The notes beneath the pieces are model-generated. The model made no database searches, was not told where the DNA came from, and saw only the letters and a program-made list of their open reading frames with translations. This document shows positions 21,751 to 31,517 of a DNA stretch of 64,000 bases, piece by piece. Each line of letters starts with the position of its first letter. Position 1 is the stretch's first letter. The translations under genes and the position numbers were made by a program. This DNA is from Vreelandella hamiltonii. GTDB taxonomy: Bacteria; Pseudomonadota; Gammaproteobacteria; Pseudomonadales; Halomonadaceae. The stretch covers positions 42,144 to 106,143 of the forward strand of contig NZ_BMXN01000013.1 in the NCBI RefSeq assembly GCF_014651775.1, given 5' to 3'.

Positions 21751-22937
21751 GCGCTGGCCAGGCGCCGCTCGACGCGCCGCATACCCAGCGCAATCATCAG
21801 GGTCACGGCCAGCAGTAGCCAGGACCCTACGGCCACCCCCTGCCACTGCGCCCAACGCCAGAACGGCTCCAGCCAGAAGCCCCCGATACTCGCTCCAAGG
21901 TAGTAAAACACCAGATACAGCGCCGATGCACTGCCCCTGGCGCCCTGGGCGTAGCGCCCCACCCAGCTGGAAGCCAGCGAGTGGGCCAGAAAGAAGCCAA
22001 ACGCATTGATGGTCAATCCCACCAGAATCCCCACCAGCGACTCCGCCAAGGTAATGGCCGTCCCCAGCATCAGGATGACGATGCCCATGCCAATACAGCT
22101 GGCGGGAGAAAAACGTCCGGCCAGTTTGCCGGAGACCGTCGAACCCAGGGTGCCGCCCAGGTAAGTGAGGAAGATCAGCCCCAACCCGCTGGCCGACAAA
22201 TGATAAGGCGCTTCTGCCAAGCGAAAAGTGATGTAGCTATACTGATTGATGAAAATGAGAAAATTGATGCCGCCCAGACAGTAAGCTGCCAGCAGTACGG
22301 GCGTACGCAGGTGGCCTGCCAGATCACTCAGCGCCTGGCGTAGTTCGAACCGTTTGGGCTGGAAGGCCCGGCTGTTGGGCAGCAGCCGCCAGAACAGCAC
22401 GCAGCCGATGATCGTCATGGCGCCCACGGCCAGAAACGCAGCGCCTGGGCCACCCACTGCCGACGCTCCCCCGCCAACGATGCGGCCGCTGATGCCCCCC
22501 AGCGAATTGGCCCCGATATAGAGCCCCACGGCGCTCAGCAGGGCAGGCTTGTCGAACTCATCGCCCATCCAGGCAATGGCCACGGCGGGCAGTCCACCCA
22601 GCACGAAGCCCTGCAGCAAGCGCAACAGCAGCAGACTTTCAAAGGTGGGCGCGAAAGCCAGCGCCAGGGACAGGCCACCCGCCAACAGCAGCGTGAAGCG
22701 CATGATCGCTTCACGGCCAATGGCATCGGAAAGCGGCCCAAAGACCAGCAGGGCCAGTGCCAACGACAAGGTAGAAGCCGACATCAGCAGGCTGATGCCC
22801 AAGGTAGAAACACCGTATGCCTCTTTCAACTCGGGCAGCAACGGCTGCGGGGCATACAGGTTGATGAATACCAGAAAAGAGCCGAGGCAGAGTGCTGCCG
22901 TCGCGCGCCACCAGGCGCGCGTTTTCGCTTCAATCAT
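21747..22937 (-). CDS. MFS transporter (YnfM/AraJ-like)
   Basis: 396 residues with twelve predicted membrane helices. The loop 2-3 motif A of the major facilitator superfamily appears as LVFGPLSDAIGREAIM; PQPLLPELKEAYGVS in the first periplasmic loop is typical of the YnfM/arabinose-efflux-like group. The substrate is unknown; homologues export sugars, drugs or purine derivatives. It is convergent with nikE (stops overlap) and stands alone. Nothing links it to nickel. Confidence 0.88.
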   Translation of the reverse strand: MIEAKTRAWWRATAALCLGSFLVFINLYAPQPLLPELKEAYGVSTLGISLLMSASTLSLALALLVFGPLSDAIGREAIMRFTLLLAGGLSLALAFAPTFESLLLLRLLQGFVLGGLPAVAIAWMGDEFDKPALLSAVGLYIGANSLGGISGRIVGGGASAVGGPGAAFLAVGAMTIIGCVLFWRLLPNSRAFQPKRFELRQALSDLAGHLRTPVLLAAYCLGGINFLIFINQYSYITFRLAEAPYHLSASGLGLIFLTYLGGTLGSTVSGKLAGRFSPASCIGMGIVILMLGTAITLAESLVGILVGLTINAFGFFLAHSLASSWVGRYAQGARGSASALYLVFYYLGASIGGFWLEPFWRWAQWQGVAVGSWLLLAVTLMIALGMRRVERRLASA

Positions 22938-22991
22938 GCCATGTCCATGGTCAATTGGCGCGACGGCCCCCGATACACAAGGGGCCCAAGG

Positions 22992-23639
22992 CTACGGAAG
23001 ATAGGATTGTTCGAAACGACCATTCAGCTGAGCAAGATTGGTCGGTTCCAGCGCTCGGCGTGACTGCCAGTAGTAGCGCTGCCAATAGCTGTTATCCAGG
23101 CTCGAGATGATCACCCCTTGCGAGGTGGAAGCATGCAGGAAGTAGCCGTCACCGACGTAGATCCCGACATGGTTGTAGCGTCCTGGGGGGCGGAAGAAGA
23201 CCAGATCGCCCGCCTGCAGCTCTTGGCGGTCGATCGAGCGTCCCTCATGCACCTGATCTTGGGTGGAGCGAGGAAGCTCCATATTGAACGTATCGCGGAA
23301 AACATGTCTAACCAGTGCGGAGCAGTCGATACCCCTTTCGGTGGTTCCCCCGACTCGGTAGGGAGTGCCTGCCCAACGCTGGTGCTGTTCGAGGAGGGCT
23401 TGGCGAATCACCGTAGGTGGTGGGGTCTGCATGCTGCGCAATTGCGCCATGATCGGATCGGCTGGCGACATCTGCGGCGTGGCGCCGCCCATGCCTGGCA
23501 GCACCATCGAGAAGTAATCCTCGGGGGGCTCCATGTTCTGGCGTGTGCCGGAGCCTGCACAACCAGCCAACAACGCTACGAAAACACAAACACTTACAAC
23601 ACGGACAGCGGTCACAGCGGGGTGTGGCAACGCAACCAT
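22992..23639 (-). CDS. NlpC/P60 family lipoprotein endopeptidase
   Basis: 215 residues. A lipoprotein signal ends in LLAGCAGSG (Cys27 region). The C40 peptidase domain (about residues 85-205) has the catalytic Cys in GIDCSALVRHVF, His in YNHVGIYVGDG and the polar third residue in YFLHAST. Such enzymes (E. coli MepS/Spr, NlpC) cleave peptide crosslinks of peptidoglycan. The linker between anchor and domain is Met/Pro-rich. GAGG lies eight bases before the ATG. It stands between MFS and DUF1266 genes on the same strand with sizeable gaps. Confidence 0.92.
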   Translation of the reverse strand: MVALPHPAVTAVRVVSVCVFVALLAGCAGSGTRQNMEPPEDYFSMVLPGMGGATPQMSPADPIMAQLRSMQTPPPTVIRQALLEQHQRWAGTPYRVGGTTERGIDCSALVRHVFRDTFNMELPRSTQDQVHEGRSIDRQELQAGDLVFFRPPGRYNHVGIYVGDGYFLHASTSQGVIISSLDNSYWQRYYWQSRRALEPTNLAQLNGRFEQSYLP

Positions 23640-23745
23640 GCGATTAACCTCGTGACAAATGTATAAGAAAAAGTGGGCCGAGCATGAGAAAACTCATTTA
23701 CACAAAGCCTGGACTATAAGCCAGTTCTCCTATGCTTGGCGAGTC

Positions 23746-26211
23746 TCAATGCAAAATACGTTGATCTCCCGGCAACGTATCGATATGCAGCGGCGCAAAA
23801 TGGCGCGGTTTATTGCCCGGAAAATCCAGGCTGGCCCAAGGCCCCGCCAGAATGGGGGCGCCGCATAGCCAGGCCACCAGCGCTTGCCGAAAGCCCGCCA
23901 GAAAGCTCTCACGCTCGGGAGTTTCCCCCATGAAGAACGAGAACCCGGCGTACATCCCCGCCGCATACTCTTGCCAACCGGCATAATGGTCTGCGGCCAG
24001 CTGATAGGCGCGATCCAGCACGTCGGCAAAGGCCTGCTTGTCCAGCCAGCCCAACTGCCGGGCAGCGATGGCCAGATCCACGAGCTGAGCAATATCCCAC
24101 GCGGCCATGTCGACGTCGTTACAGCCGTCCTCGTTGGCGCTCACTCGGCGCAACCGTAGCAGATGGTGGCGCTCCTCTTCGCCGCAGTCGCCCGATTCGA
24201 GAATGGCGATTTCTGCCGCCAGCCGCTCAGGGTTCAACGTGTAGGGCGCGTAATTGATCTGGTACTCCTGACGGTCCCCGGCCTCCAGCATGAAGCTGAG
24301 GAACTCTTGCATGTCGTCGGCGCTGGTCAGGTGGTAGTGGCTTTCGACCCACTCGCGAATATCTGCACATTCGCGCGGGCTCTCCAGCTGTGGCTCGCTC
24401 CATACGGCGCTATTCAATGGCCCCACCAGAGACATCGCCGTAAAGTGGCTCAGCGTAGGCCGCTCACCCGGCTCGCACCAGGCGTCTGGCTGCCAGTTCA
24501 GCCAGTGAAACAGGCTGCCGGGATCCTCCAGGTGCCAGGCAATTTCACTGATCAAGGAGTCGTGCTCGGGCTCCGGCAGGCAGCTTTCCCAGGCAAACCA
24601 TGCTTCCAGCAAGCGTTTGGGCGAGGCATAGAAACGGCACAGGCAGCTGCGCAACGCGCTGGCATGCTCCATGAGCGGTTCGCGCTCGAACAGCCCACTG
24701 TCCAGCGCCATGTGGAGATAAAACGCGAACTTCTCGGCCATGTGAATGGTGGCGGCGTGTCGGCTGACGCCTTTCACCGCATTGCGCTGCTTCAGCTCGT
24801 CGGGGGTAGGCTGGCCGAAATGGGTCTGCGAAGGCGGCATCACCCCATGGACGGCATCTGCCGCCAGCTGATTCAGGTGGTGTGCCTGAGCTGGCAACCA
24901 GTAGCGCGCCAGCACTTGATGCCCTTCGTCGGCATGCAGCCCCAACGACTCTTGCAGATACACCGCTGCATCGGTGCGGCGCTGCTCGCTGATCGGTGCC
25001 GCAGGGTTCAGTTGGCGCAGCATTACATCGGGTTCACGCACCCCTGCCAGCGCCAGCAGCCAATGATGAGGGGTATTGCGCCAGCTGCGGATGCGCTGAC
25101 GTGAAGCGTCGCGGGTGGCATCGTCCAGCAGGGCGCTGGGCGCCTGTTTCCATGGGCTGAACGGGGCGTGCATCAACAGCTTGTGGCGTGGCGAAGGCGT
25201 CATGCCCCGGCGATCGACACCCTCGAACAGGCTCTGACCACGCAGGTAAGCCTTCAGCATGGCATGCCAGTCATGGTAACGACGGCCAACCAGGTCAGCC
25301 GCGTGGGCCGCCAGATCGTCTGCTTCGGCTTGGCTCAGCCAGCCGCTGCAAACGCCCGCCCAGGCCAGTTCGACCAGCCGCAGCCAGTCCCAGGCCGCCC
25401 ACTCCAGGGGCTCCCCCTGATGTACGAAGGTGGTCAATACGGGCGCATGGGCAGACTCCTGCTCGACACCGCGCTGCCACTCCTGACGCTGGGCATGATC
25501 CATGCTCAACAGCTCTCGGGCCTCGATGTCCCAGCGCTGACGCTCGCCCTGAGCGCTCAGCCATAGCATCACTTCGAGCAGTTGCTCGCGGTCGTAGACC
25601 TGCCAGACACGCTCCATCCAGGCGCGGGCCTCGGGCCAGTCGGCGGCGCTGGCGGGATAGCACATCACCGGCCGGAACAGGGCGCCCAGCCGCCAGGGCC
25701 GCGCCTCAGGCGCATCGGGCCACAGCGAGGCGGGCGGCGGCAACTTAGCCAAAGCCGCCTCCAGCGCAGGCCAGGTGATGCCCTCACCGTCGCTTTCAAG
25801 GTCGGCCAGCGCCTGGCAGGCGTCGATGAATCGGTCATCGGCGCCGGTTTCCCAGCCCTTGGCACCCATGGCCCGGCGCAGGTCGGCCAGCCAGCCGCGC
25901 AGGTCGCTGTAATCCGTGGTGATACGCCGCGCCACGTGATGCGCCCAGCGCTGAGCCTGATCCGGTGCCAGCCAGCCAGCGGCGCCACCCAATGCGGCCC
26001 ACTCAAGGGCGCTCAGCAGTCGGTCTGCGTGACCTGCAGGAGCGCCCAGTGCAAAAAACAGCTGATCCGCCAGCAGCCCACGGTCCGTGATGCCCAGCTG
26101 CAGCAGGCGCTGTTCGGCCGCCACTGCATCTACCGCCAAGGGGTGCGGTGTGAAAGCCCAATCACACAGCACCAGCTGTTGAGCCCACCAGGCATTTAGT
26201 GCATCGGCCAA
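23746..26211 (-). CDS. Large protein with repeated DUF1266-like domains
   Basis: About 821 residues, no signal peptide or membrane segment. Three related segments can be lined up by eye: ALEWAALGGAAGWL followed by YSDLRGWLADLRRAM in the first 130 residues; WDWLRLVELAWAGVCSGWL with YHDWHAMLKAYLRG near 280-345; and WDIAQLVDLAIAARQLGWL with YAGWQEYAAGMYAGF near 725-795. This W-D-x-x-R-x-x-x-L...GWL...Y-x-x-W pattern is what I know as DUF1266. Function unknown. Start codon: TTG at 26211 has GAGG six bases upstream; a TTG at 26238 gives nine more residues but no such site. Confidence 0.8.
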   Translation of the reverse strand: MADALNAWWAQQLVLCDWAFTPHPLAVDAVAAEQRLLQLGITDRGLLADQLFFALGAPAGHADRLLSALEWAALGGAAGWLAPDQAQRWAHHVARRITTDYSDLRGWLADLRRAMGAKGWETGADDRFIDACQALADLESDGEGITWPALEAALAKLPPPASLWPDAPEARPWRLGALFRPVMCYPASAADWPEARAWMERVWQVYDREQLLEVMLWLSAQGERQRWDIEARELLSMDHAQRQEWQRGVEQESAHAPVLTTFVHQGEPLEWAAWDWLRLVELAWAGVCSGWLSQAEADDLAAHAADLVGRRYHDWHAMLKAYLRGQSLFEGVDRRGMTPSPRHKLLMHAPFSPWKQAPSALLDDATRDASRQRIRSWRNTPHHWLLALAGVREPDVMLRQLNPAAPISEQRRTDAAVYLQESLGLHADEGHQVLARYWLPAQAHHLNQLAADAVHGVMPPSQTHFGQPTPDELKQRNAVKGVSRHAATIHMAEKFAFYLHMALDSGLFEREPLMEHASALRSCLCRFYASPKRLLEAWFAWESCLPEPEHDSLISEIAWHLEDPGSLFHWLNWQPDAWCEPGERPTLSHFTAMSLVGPLNSAVWSEPQLESPRECADIREWVESHYHLTSADDMQEFLSFMLEAGDRQEYQINYAPYTLNPERLAAEIAILESGDCGEEERHHLLRLRRVSANEDGCNDVDMAAWDIAQLVDLAIAARQLGWLDKQAFADVLDRAYQLAADHYAGWQEYAAGMYAGFSFFMGETPERESFLAGFRQALVAWLCGAPILAGPWASLDFPGNKPRHFAPLHIDTLPGDQRILH

Positions 26212-26332
26212 AAGACACCTCGAAGAAACAGAAAGCAATCCATGAAAGCAATACCGCGCGGAGGCAGGGCTGCTAAAAGCGCCATAGTGTAACGGAAACT
26301 ACCGCCAAGACCGATAGCCCACGCACAAAACA

Positions 26333-26362
26333 ACGCTGCCCGGCACAAGGGCCGGGCAGCGT
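26333..26362 (-). terminator. Rho-independent terminator after glsB-like gene
   Basis: ACGCTGCCCGGC and GCCGGGCAGCGT form a perfect 12-base stem around a six-base loop. On the minus strand it is followed by TGTTTTGT. It starts 21 bases after the GlsB stop. Confidence 0.8.
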
Positions 26363-26383
26363 AGGGAACAGCCGAAAGAAGCG

Positions 26384-26626
26384 CTAAGCGCTTTTGACTT
26401 TACTGATGACCCACAACAACACCACGGCCCCCACGGTCGCCGTCACCAGCGAGCCAATGAAACCGCCCGCCTGAAGGCCCAGAAGACTGAACAAGAAGCC
26501 CCCGACCAAGGCGCCAATGATACCTACCCCGATATTGCCCAGCACGCCAAAACCGCCGCCACGCATGATGTTGCCAGCAATCCAGCCAGCCAAACCACCA
26601 ATGATCAACCACGCAATAAAGCCCAT
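26384..26626 (-). CDS. GlsB/YeaQ/YmgE family stress-response membrane protein
   Basis: 80 residues. Starts MGFIAWLIIGGLAGWIAGNI and consists of three short hydrophobic Gly-rich segments (about 3-20, 28-48, 54-75), the transglycosylase-associated (Transgly_assoc) family. Members are induced by stationary phase or osmotic/acid stress; biochemical role unknown. GGAGGA lies six to eleven bases before the ATG. Monocistronic with its own terminator. Confidence 0.93.
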   Translation of the reverse strand: MGFIAWLIIGGLAGWIAGNIMRGGGFGVLGNIGVGIIGALVGGFLFSLLGLQAGGFIGSLVTATVGAVVLLWVISKVKSA

Positions 26627-26755
26627 ACATCCTCCTTGGTTTTACCTAGCCTGGGGTTTTAACTTTCGCCTATGGTTGTTCTACCATAGCACACAGCGTC
26701 AGGGTGCTGCCCATTTGTTGCCTTTACTCACAAGGCCTTCTTACAAGGACTTCCC

Positions 26756-27625
26756 ATGATTCCCGACTCCCTCACACAGCTGCTTGCCGATGTCGATGGC
26801 CACCAACCGGCTACCTGGCAAGGGCGCAAAGTCGCGCTGTTCAACACGGACTGGGGCAGCATGGCGATCAGCCTGCAGGGTGCCCAGGTACTGCACTTTC
26901 AACCGCGCAACGAGCAGCCTTGGCTATGGGTGACGCCCACACCCCAGACAATGCCGGGAGCGATTCGTGGCGGCATCCCACTGTGCTGGCCCTGGTTTGC
27001 CGACGAGCGTTATGCCGACGAAAGCCCCGAGCGCAACGGCCCCTTCCACGGCCTGGCTCGCCACGCCCAGTGGCGCCTGGACGCCGTGGACGATCATGCG
27101 GAAGGCATCGAGGTGCACCTGTCACCCACCCAGCCCCTGCACAGCCAACTGACCGCTCGGCTGGTGGTTCAAGCCAACGCCCAGCGCCTCAATGTCGAGC
27201 TGATCACCGAAAACATCGGCGAGGCGCCGGTCAAGACCAGTGGCGCACTGCATACCTACCTGGCTGTCGATGACGTGCATCAGTGCCGCCTGGAAGGGCT
27301 TTCCGGCGCCCGCTATCTGGACAAGCTGCGCGACTTCAGCGAAGCACAGCAGCAAGGCACGCTGGCCATCCGGGGCGCCGTCGACCGCATCTACCACACC
27401 AACGAAGCCGTCCTGCTCAACGACGGTGTACGCGCTCTGCGCATCGCCAAGCAGTCCAGCGACTCGACGGTGGTATGGCATCCCGACAGCGACCTGCCCA
27501 GCGACACCCCCGCCGAGGCAGGCCGCCATTTCGTCTGCGTAGAGGCGGCCAATACGCGCCTGGACCCCGTATGGCTGGTGCCCGGCGCCCAGCACCTGCT
27601 GGGTACGACATTAAGTCGCGGTTAA
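26756..27625 (+). CDS. D-hexose-6-phosphate mutarotase (YeaD type)
   Basis: 289 residues of the aldose-1-epimerase superfamily. Diagnostic parts are GGIPLCWPWF, RNGPFHGLARHAQWRL with the putative catalytic His pair, and SGALHTYLAVDDV. It interconverts alpha and beta anomers of hexose 6-phosphates, speeding entry of glucose 6-phosphate into metabolism. It lies 3 kb from a glucose-type ABC importer, a sensible partner. AAGGAC precedes the ATG. Confidence 0.92.
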   Translation: MIPDSLTQLLADVDGHQPATWQGRKVALFNTDWGSMAISLQGAQVLHFQPRNEQPWLWVTPTPQTMPGAIRGGIPLCWPWFADERYADESPERNGPFHGLARHAQWRLDAVDDHAEGIEVHLSPTQPLHSQLTARLVVQANAQRLNVELITENIGEAPVKTSGALHTYLAVDDVHQCRLEGLSGARYLDKLRDFSEAQQQGTLAIRGAVDRIYHTNEAVLLNDGVRALRIAKQSSDSTVVWHPDSDLPSDTPAEAGRHFVCVEAANTRLDPVWLVPGAQHLLGTTLSRG

Positions 27626-27685
27626 TGCTGGATTCATCCAGCCCTTGGTAAGGTAGGCCTGTCTGCCATCGAGTAAGGAGCTACT

Positions 27686-27877
27686 ATGAACCCTCAAGAT
27701 ATGCTTGAGGCCGCGACCATCGCGTTCAATCTTGTGGGTATGGTGGTGTGTATCGTGGGGCTGACGCTGGCACAAAAAATGTCGCGCAAGTGGCCAGGCT
27801 ATGTGATTGCCGTCATCGGCTTTCAGATTGCCACGATGCCGATGTTCTATCAGCTGACGCTGATGCTACGCTACTGA
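27686..27877 (+). CDS. Small membrane protein of unknown function
   Basis: 63 residues with two membrane helices: about 10-30 (IAFNLVGMVVCIVGLTLAQK) and about 38-58 (YVIAVIGFQIATMPMFYQL), joined by a short basic loop KMSRKW. AAGGAG six bases before the ATG supports translation. The family is not recognised. It precedes the YcjX/YcjF pair by 46 bases and could be co-transcribed with it. Confidence 0.78.
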   Translation: MNPQDMLEAATIAFNLVGMVVCIVGLTLAQKMSRKWPGYVIAVIGFQIATMPMFYQLTLMLRY

Positions 27878-27923
27878 TGCCGCCCTGCCCTGCTTCCCAT
27901 GCCCTGCCTGCGAGAGAGTCGTT

Positions 27924-29312
27924 ATGCGTCAGCCGTTGAGTCGTGAACTAGGCAACCTGTTGGAACGCAGCCGAGATCGCCAGCTGCGTCTGGCCGTCAC
28001 CGGCCTTTCCCAGGCGGGCAAGACGGCCTTTCTGACCTCGCTGGTCAATCAGCTACGCCACGCCGGCGTGGAAGCACAGCTTGACTTGCTGCCCGTGGCC
28101 CGGGAAGGCAGGCTGCTGGGCGCCCAGCGGCTGAGCCAGCCTGACCTGGGCGTGCCGCGCTTCCCCTACGACCCGGGCATGAGCGCGCTGAACGACACCC
28201 CGCCGCGCTGGCCGGAGCCGACCCGAGGCATCAGTGAGCTGCGCCTGCAGCTGCGTTATCGCCCAGCAAGGCCGGGCTGGCTCACCCCCGAGATCGCCCA
28301 CCTGACCCTGGACCTGTTCGATTATCCCGGCGAGTGGCTGCTCGATCTTCCCCTGCTGCAGCATGACTTTTACAGCTGGAGCCAGCAGCAGACCCAGCAT
28401 CTGGGGCCGCACCGCCGGGCGCTGTTCAGTGAGTGGCTGGCTGAGGCCGAACAGCTGGACCCCAGCGCCGAGGCGGATGAAGCGCACCTGGCGCGCCTGG
28501 CGGAGGCCTATGCGCTGGGGCTGCGTCGTGCGAAGCAGGCGGGCTTTTCCGACCTGCAGCCGGGCCGTTTCCTGCTGCCGGGCGAGCTGGACGGCGCGCC
28601 GGTGCTGCAGTTCTTTCCCTTGCCTGGACTGGAGACTCCCCAGGAGCGCCTCGACGCGCTTCCGGCCACGAGCCTCTACGCCACGCTGGCATCGCGCTTT
28701 CGTTACTATCAGCAGCAAGTGGTACGGCCCTTCTATCGCGACCACTTCCGGCGCTTTGACCGACAGATCGTGCTGGTGGATGTGCTCGGCGCGCTCAACG
28801 CGGGGCCGGAGCGTTTCGAGGACCTTTCCAAAGCGCTGCATCAGCTGATGCAGAGCTTCGATTACGGCAAGCGCAGCCTGTTGACCCGGCTGTTTGCGCC
28901 CAAAATCGACCGGCTGGCGATTGCCGCCACCAAAGCCGACCATGTCACCCCCGACCAGCACCCCCATGTGGTGACCCTGCTGGAAGCGCTGCTGGCGGAG
29001 CCGCTCAAGGACCTGCGCTACGCGGACATTCCCGTCAAAGCGCTGTCGCTGGCCGCCATCCGCGCCACCGAGGCCCGGGAAGTGCTCCACGACGGCCAGC
29101 GCAGCCCGGCCCTCAAAGGCACCACCCTGGAAGACGAAGAGGTGCTGGTCTACCCAGGCGACGTGCCCAGCCGCTTGCCCAAGGCCGATTTCTGGCAGCA
29201 GCAGGGGTTCGATTTCCCGAGTTTCCGCCCGATGCCCGCCAACGGCGAGGCGCTGCCCCACATCCGTATGGACGCCGTGATCGACTGGCTGATTGGAGAT
29301 AAACTGTCATGA
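27924..29312 (+). CDS. YcjX family GTP-binding protein
   Basis: 462 residues, DUF463 P-loop family. The Walker A is GLSQAGKTAFLTSLVNQ near residue 30; DLFDYPGEWLLDLPLL supplies the switch/Walker B-like Asp and AATKADHV the base-specificity TKAD motif. E. coli ycjX lies beside ycjF in the phage-shock regulon and the protein is stress-induced; its cellular role is unclear. Stop overlaps the next start (ATGA), so the two are coupled. Confidence 0.92.
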   Translation: MRQPLSRELGNLLERSRDRQLRLAVTGLSQAGKTAFLTSLVNQLRHAGVEAQLDLLPVAREGRLLGAQRLSQPDLGVPRFPYDPGMSALNDTPPRWPEPTRGISELRLQLRYRPARPGWLTPEIAHLTLDLFDYPGEWLLDLPLLQHDFYSWSQQQTQHLGPHRRALFSEWLAEAEQLDPSAEADEAHLARLAEAYALGLRRAKQAGFSDLQPGRFLLPGELDGAPVLQFFPLPGLETPQERLDALPATSLYATLASRFRYYQQQVVRPFYRDHFRRFDRQIVLVDVLGALNAGPERFEDLSKALHQLMQSFDYGKRSLLTRLFAPKIDRLAIAATKADHVTPDQHPHVVTLLEALLAEPLKDLRYADIPVKALSLAAIRATEAREVLHDGQRSPALKGTTLEDEEVLVYPGDVPSRLPKADFWQQQGFDFPSFRPMPANGEALPHIRMDAVIDWLIGDKLS

Positions 29313-30349
29313 GCAACCCTCAGCCCCGCCGCGACTTTCATAGCGAAGCGCCCCCCGAGCCCGCCGCAGAGACCCTGCGTCAGCACGAGCGCTTTGCCGC
29401 CACGGACACCCACCAGCCGCTGGCCACACAGGCCGAGCTGAAAGCCCTGCCGGAAGAAACCCTGGGCGCTCCCCGCAAGCGCCGCTGGGGGCTGATGTTT
29501 GCGCTGGCAGGCGGTGCCACGCTGGGCACCGTGGAACTGGTCACCGGTATCCCCGATGCGCTCGCCCAGTCCCAGTGGCTGACCATGGCCTGGCAGCTCT
29601 TCGGTATCAGCCTGATTGGCCTGGGCGGTGTCTCGCTGTTGAAGGAAATTGGCCGTCTGGGGCGGCTCAAGCGCCATGACCGGCTGCGGGCCAATCTGGC
29701 CGAACTGCCCCAGCGCTCCGGCAAGCAGGCGCTGGCCATGGCCGAACAGCTTCGCCAGCAGCTGAAGCTCGGCAACGACGACCCTCACTGGCTGGCCTTT
29801 CAGCGCGCCTGCCAGCCCCACCATAGCGGGGAAGAGATCCATACGCTGCTGCGCTACCACCTGTTGGCCCCTCGAGACCGGGAAGCCCAGCGTTTGATTA
29901 CCCGCATGTCGGGTGAAACCGCCATCATGGTGGCGGTCAGCCCGCTGACGCTGGTGGATATGGCCCTGGTGGCCTGGCGCAGCCTGGCCATGGTAGACAG
30001 GCTCAGCCGCCTGTACGGGCTGGAGCTCGGCTACGCCAGCCGCTTACGGCTGTTTCGCCATGTGTTGCACAACATGGCCTTTGCCGGAGCCAGCGAACTG
30101 GCCACCGATGCCAGCGTCAACATGCTCTCGCTGGATTTGGCAGGGCGCTTGTCGGCACGCGCAGGCCAGGGGCTGGCCACGGGGCTGCTGAGCGCCCGCC
30201 TGGGGCTGCGCGCCCAGCGCCTGTGTCGGCCGGTGGCTTTCAGCCCGGAAGAGCAGCCGCGGCTGGCCGACCTGCGCCAGGATCTCTGGCGACAGCTCAA
30301 ACGGCTGGACAAGGAGCCCGCCCCTGCCACCACGCGGCACAAGGAGTAA
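29309..30349 (+). CDS. YcjF family membrane protein (TIGR01620/DUF697)
   Basis: 346 residues. An N-terminal soluble region of about 60 residues is followed by two helices (WGLMFALAGGATLGTVELV and WQLFGISLIGLGGVSLLKEI) and the C-terminal DUF697 domain with SGETAIMVAVSPLTLVDMAL and its hydrophobic helices. The protein is an inner-membrane partner of YcjX. No psp genes occur in the window. Convergent with the ABC ATPase gene, 27 bases apart. Confidence 0.91.
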   Translation: MSNPQPRRDFHSEAPPEPAAETLRQHERFAATDTHQPLATQAELKALPEETLGAPRKRRWGLMFALAGGATLGTVELVTGIPDALAQSQWLTMAWQLFGISLIGLGGVSLLKEIGRLGRLKRHDRLRANLAELPQRSGKQALAMAEQLRQQLKLGNDDPHWLAFQRACQPHHSGEEIHTLLRYHLLAPRDREAQRLITRMSGETAIMVAVSPLTLVDMALVAWRSLAMVDRLSRLYGLELGYASRLRLFRHVLHNMAFAGASELATDASVNMLSLDLAGRLSARAGQGLATGLLSARLGLRAQRLCRPVAFSPEEQPRLADLRQDLWRQLKRLDKEPAPATTRHKE

Positions 30350-30376
30350 GCCTGTCACAGCGCGTCAGGCAGCGAT

Positions 30377-31498
30377 TCAGGCCAGCCGCTGCTCGGTGTC
30401 GGCATCGAACAGTACCGCCCGGGACATATCCACCCGCAGTGCCAAACGCTCGCCGGGTGCGACCGGGCATTTGGGGCCGACTCGCACGGTGATCTCCTGC
30501 TCGCCCAACGGCAGACGCAGCAGAATGTCTGCCCCGGTAGGTTCTACCACGCTCACCGTGGCCTCCAGCAAGGTGCCTTCCGCCTGCTCGGCGAGCCGCA
30601 GGTCCTCCTCGCTGAAATGCTCCGGGCGCAGGCCCAGAATGACCGATTTCTCCAGCCGCTCGACCAGCCCTGGCGAATGGCGAGAGGCAGGCCACGGCAG
30701 CAGCAGATCAGCCTCCCCCGGCGTGGCAATGCGCAGGGCGTAACCCTCCCCGGCCGCCACCAGCGTGGCAAGGATGAAGTTCATCGACGGCGAGCCCATG
30801 AAGCCCGCCACGAACATGTCCACGGGGTTGTTATAGACCTCGTCGGGGCTACCCAACTGCAAGATATGCCCATCGCGCATCACCGCGATGCAGTCGGCCA
30901 GGGTCATGGCCTCTACCTGGTCGTGGGTGACGTACACGATGGTGGTGCCCAAGCGCTGGTGCAGCTTCTTGATCTCGGTACGCATGTCTACCCGCAGCTT
31001 GGCGTCCAGGTTCGAGAGCGGCTCGTCGAACAGATAGACCTTGGGCTCTCGCGCCAGCGCGCGCCCCATGGCCACCCGCTGGCGTTGTCCACCGGACAGC
31101 TGGGCGGGCTTGCGATCCAGCAGGTGGGAAATCTGCAGCAGGTCGGCCACCCGCTCCACGGCGGCCTCCCGTTCGGCCTTGGGCACCTTGCGCATCTCCA
31201 GGCCAAAGCTGATGTTCTGGCGCACGGTCATGCTGGGGTAGAGGGCGTAGGATTGGAACACCATGGCAATATCGCGCTCGGCGGGGGTCCGCCAGGTGAC
31301 GTCCTCGCCGTCGATATAGATATTGCCGCTGGTGACGGGTTCTAGCCCGGCAATGGCGTTCATCAGGGTGGATTTACCACACCCGGACGGCCCCACCAGA
31401 ATCAAAAACTCGCCGGAGTCGATGGAGATGCTGACATCCTTCAGCACCCGTTCGCTGCCAAACTCTTTGCGTACGTTGTGAATTTCTAACGCTGCCAT
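30377..31498 (-). CDS. gtsD: Glucose/sugar ABC transporter ATP-binding protein (MalK-like, GtsD)
   Basis: 373 residues. Walker A GPSGCGKSTLMNAIAG, signature LSGGQRQRVAMGRALA, Walker B YLFDEPLSNLD and H-loop VTHDQVEAM are intact; the last 130 residues are the TOBE/OB regulatory domain typical of MalK/UgpC. It energises the importer formed with the two permeases upstream. I start at ATG 31498, with AGGA eight bases before it; a TTG two codons earlier is less likely. Sugar specificity is inferred from the binding protein and regulator context. Confidence 0.92.
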   Translation of the reverse strand: MAALEIHNVRKEFGSERVLKDVSISIDSGEFLILVGPSGCGKSTLMNAIAGLEPVTSGNIYIDGEDVTWRTPAERDIAMVFQSYALYPSMTVRQNISFGLEMRKVPKAEREAAVERVADLLQISHLLDRKPAQLSGGQRQRVAMGRALAREPKVYLFDEPLSNLDAKLRVDMRTEIKKLHQRLGTTIVYVTHDQVEAMTLADCIAVMRDGHILQLGSPDEVYNNPVDMFVAGFMGSPSMNFILATLVAAGEGYALRIATPGEADLLLPWPASRHSPGLVERLEKSVILGLRPEHFSEEDLRLAEQAEGTLLEATVSVVEPTGADILLRLPLGEQEITVRVGPKCPVAPGERLALRVDMSRAVLFDADTEQRLA

Positions 31499-31517
31499 GA
31501 TCAAAATCCTATTGTTA

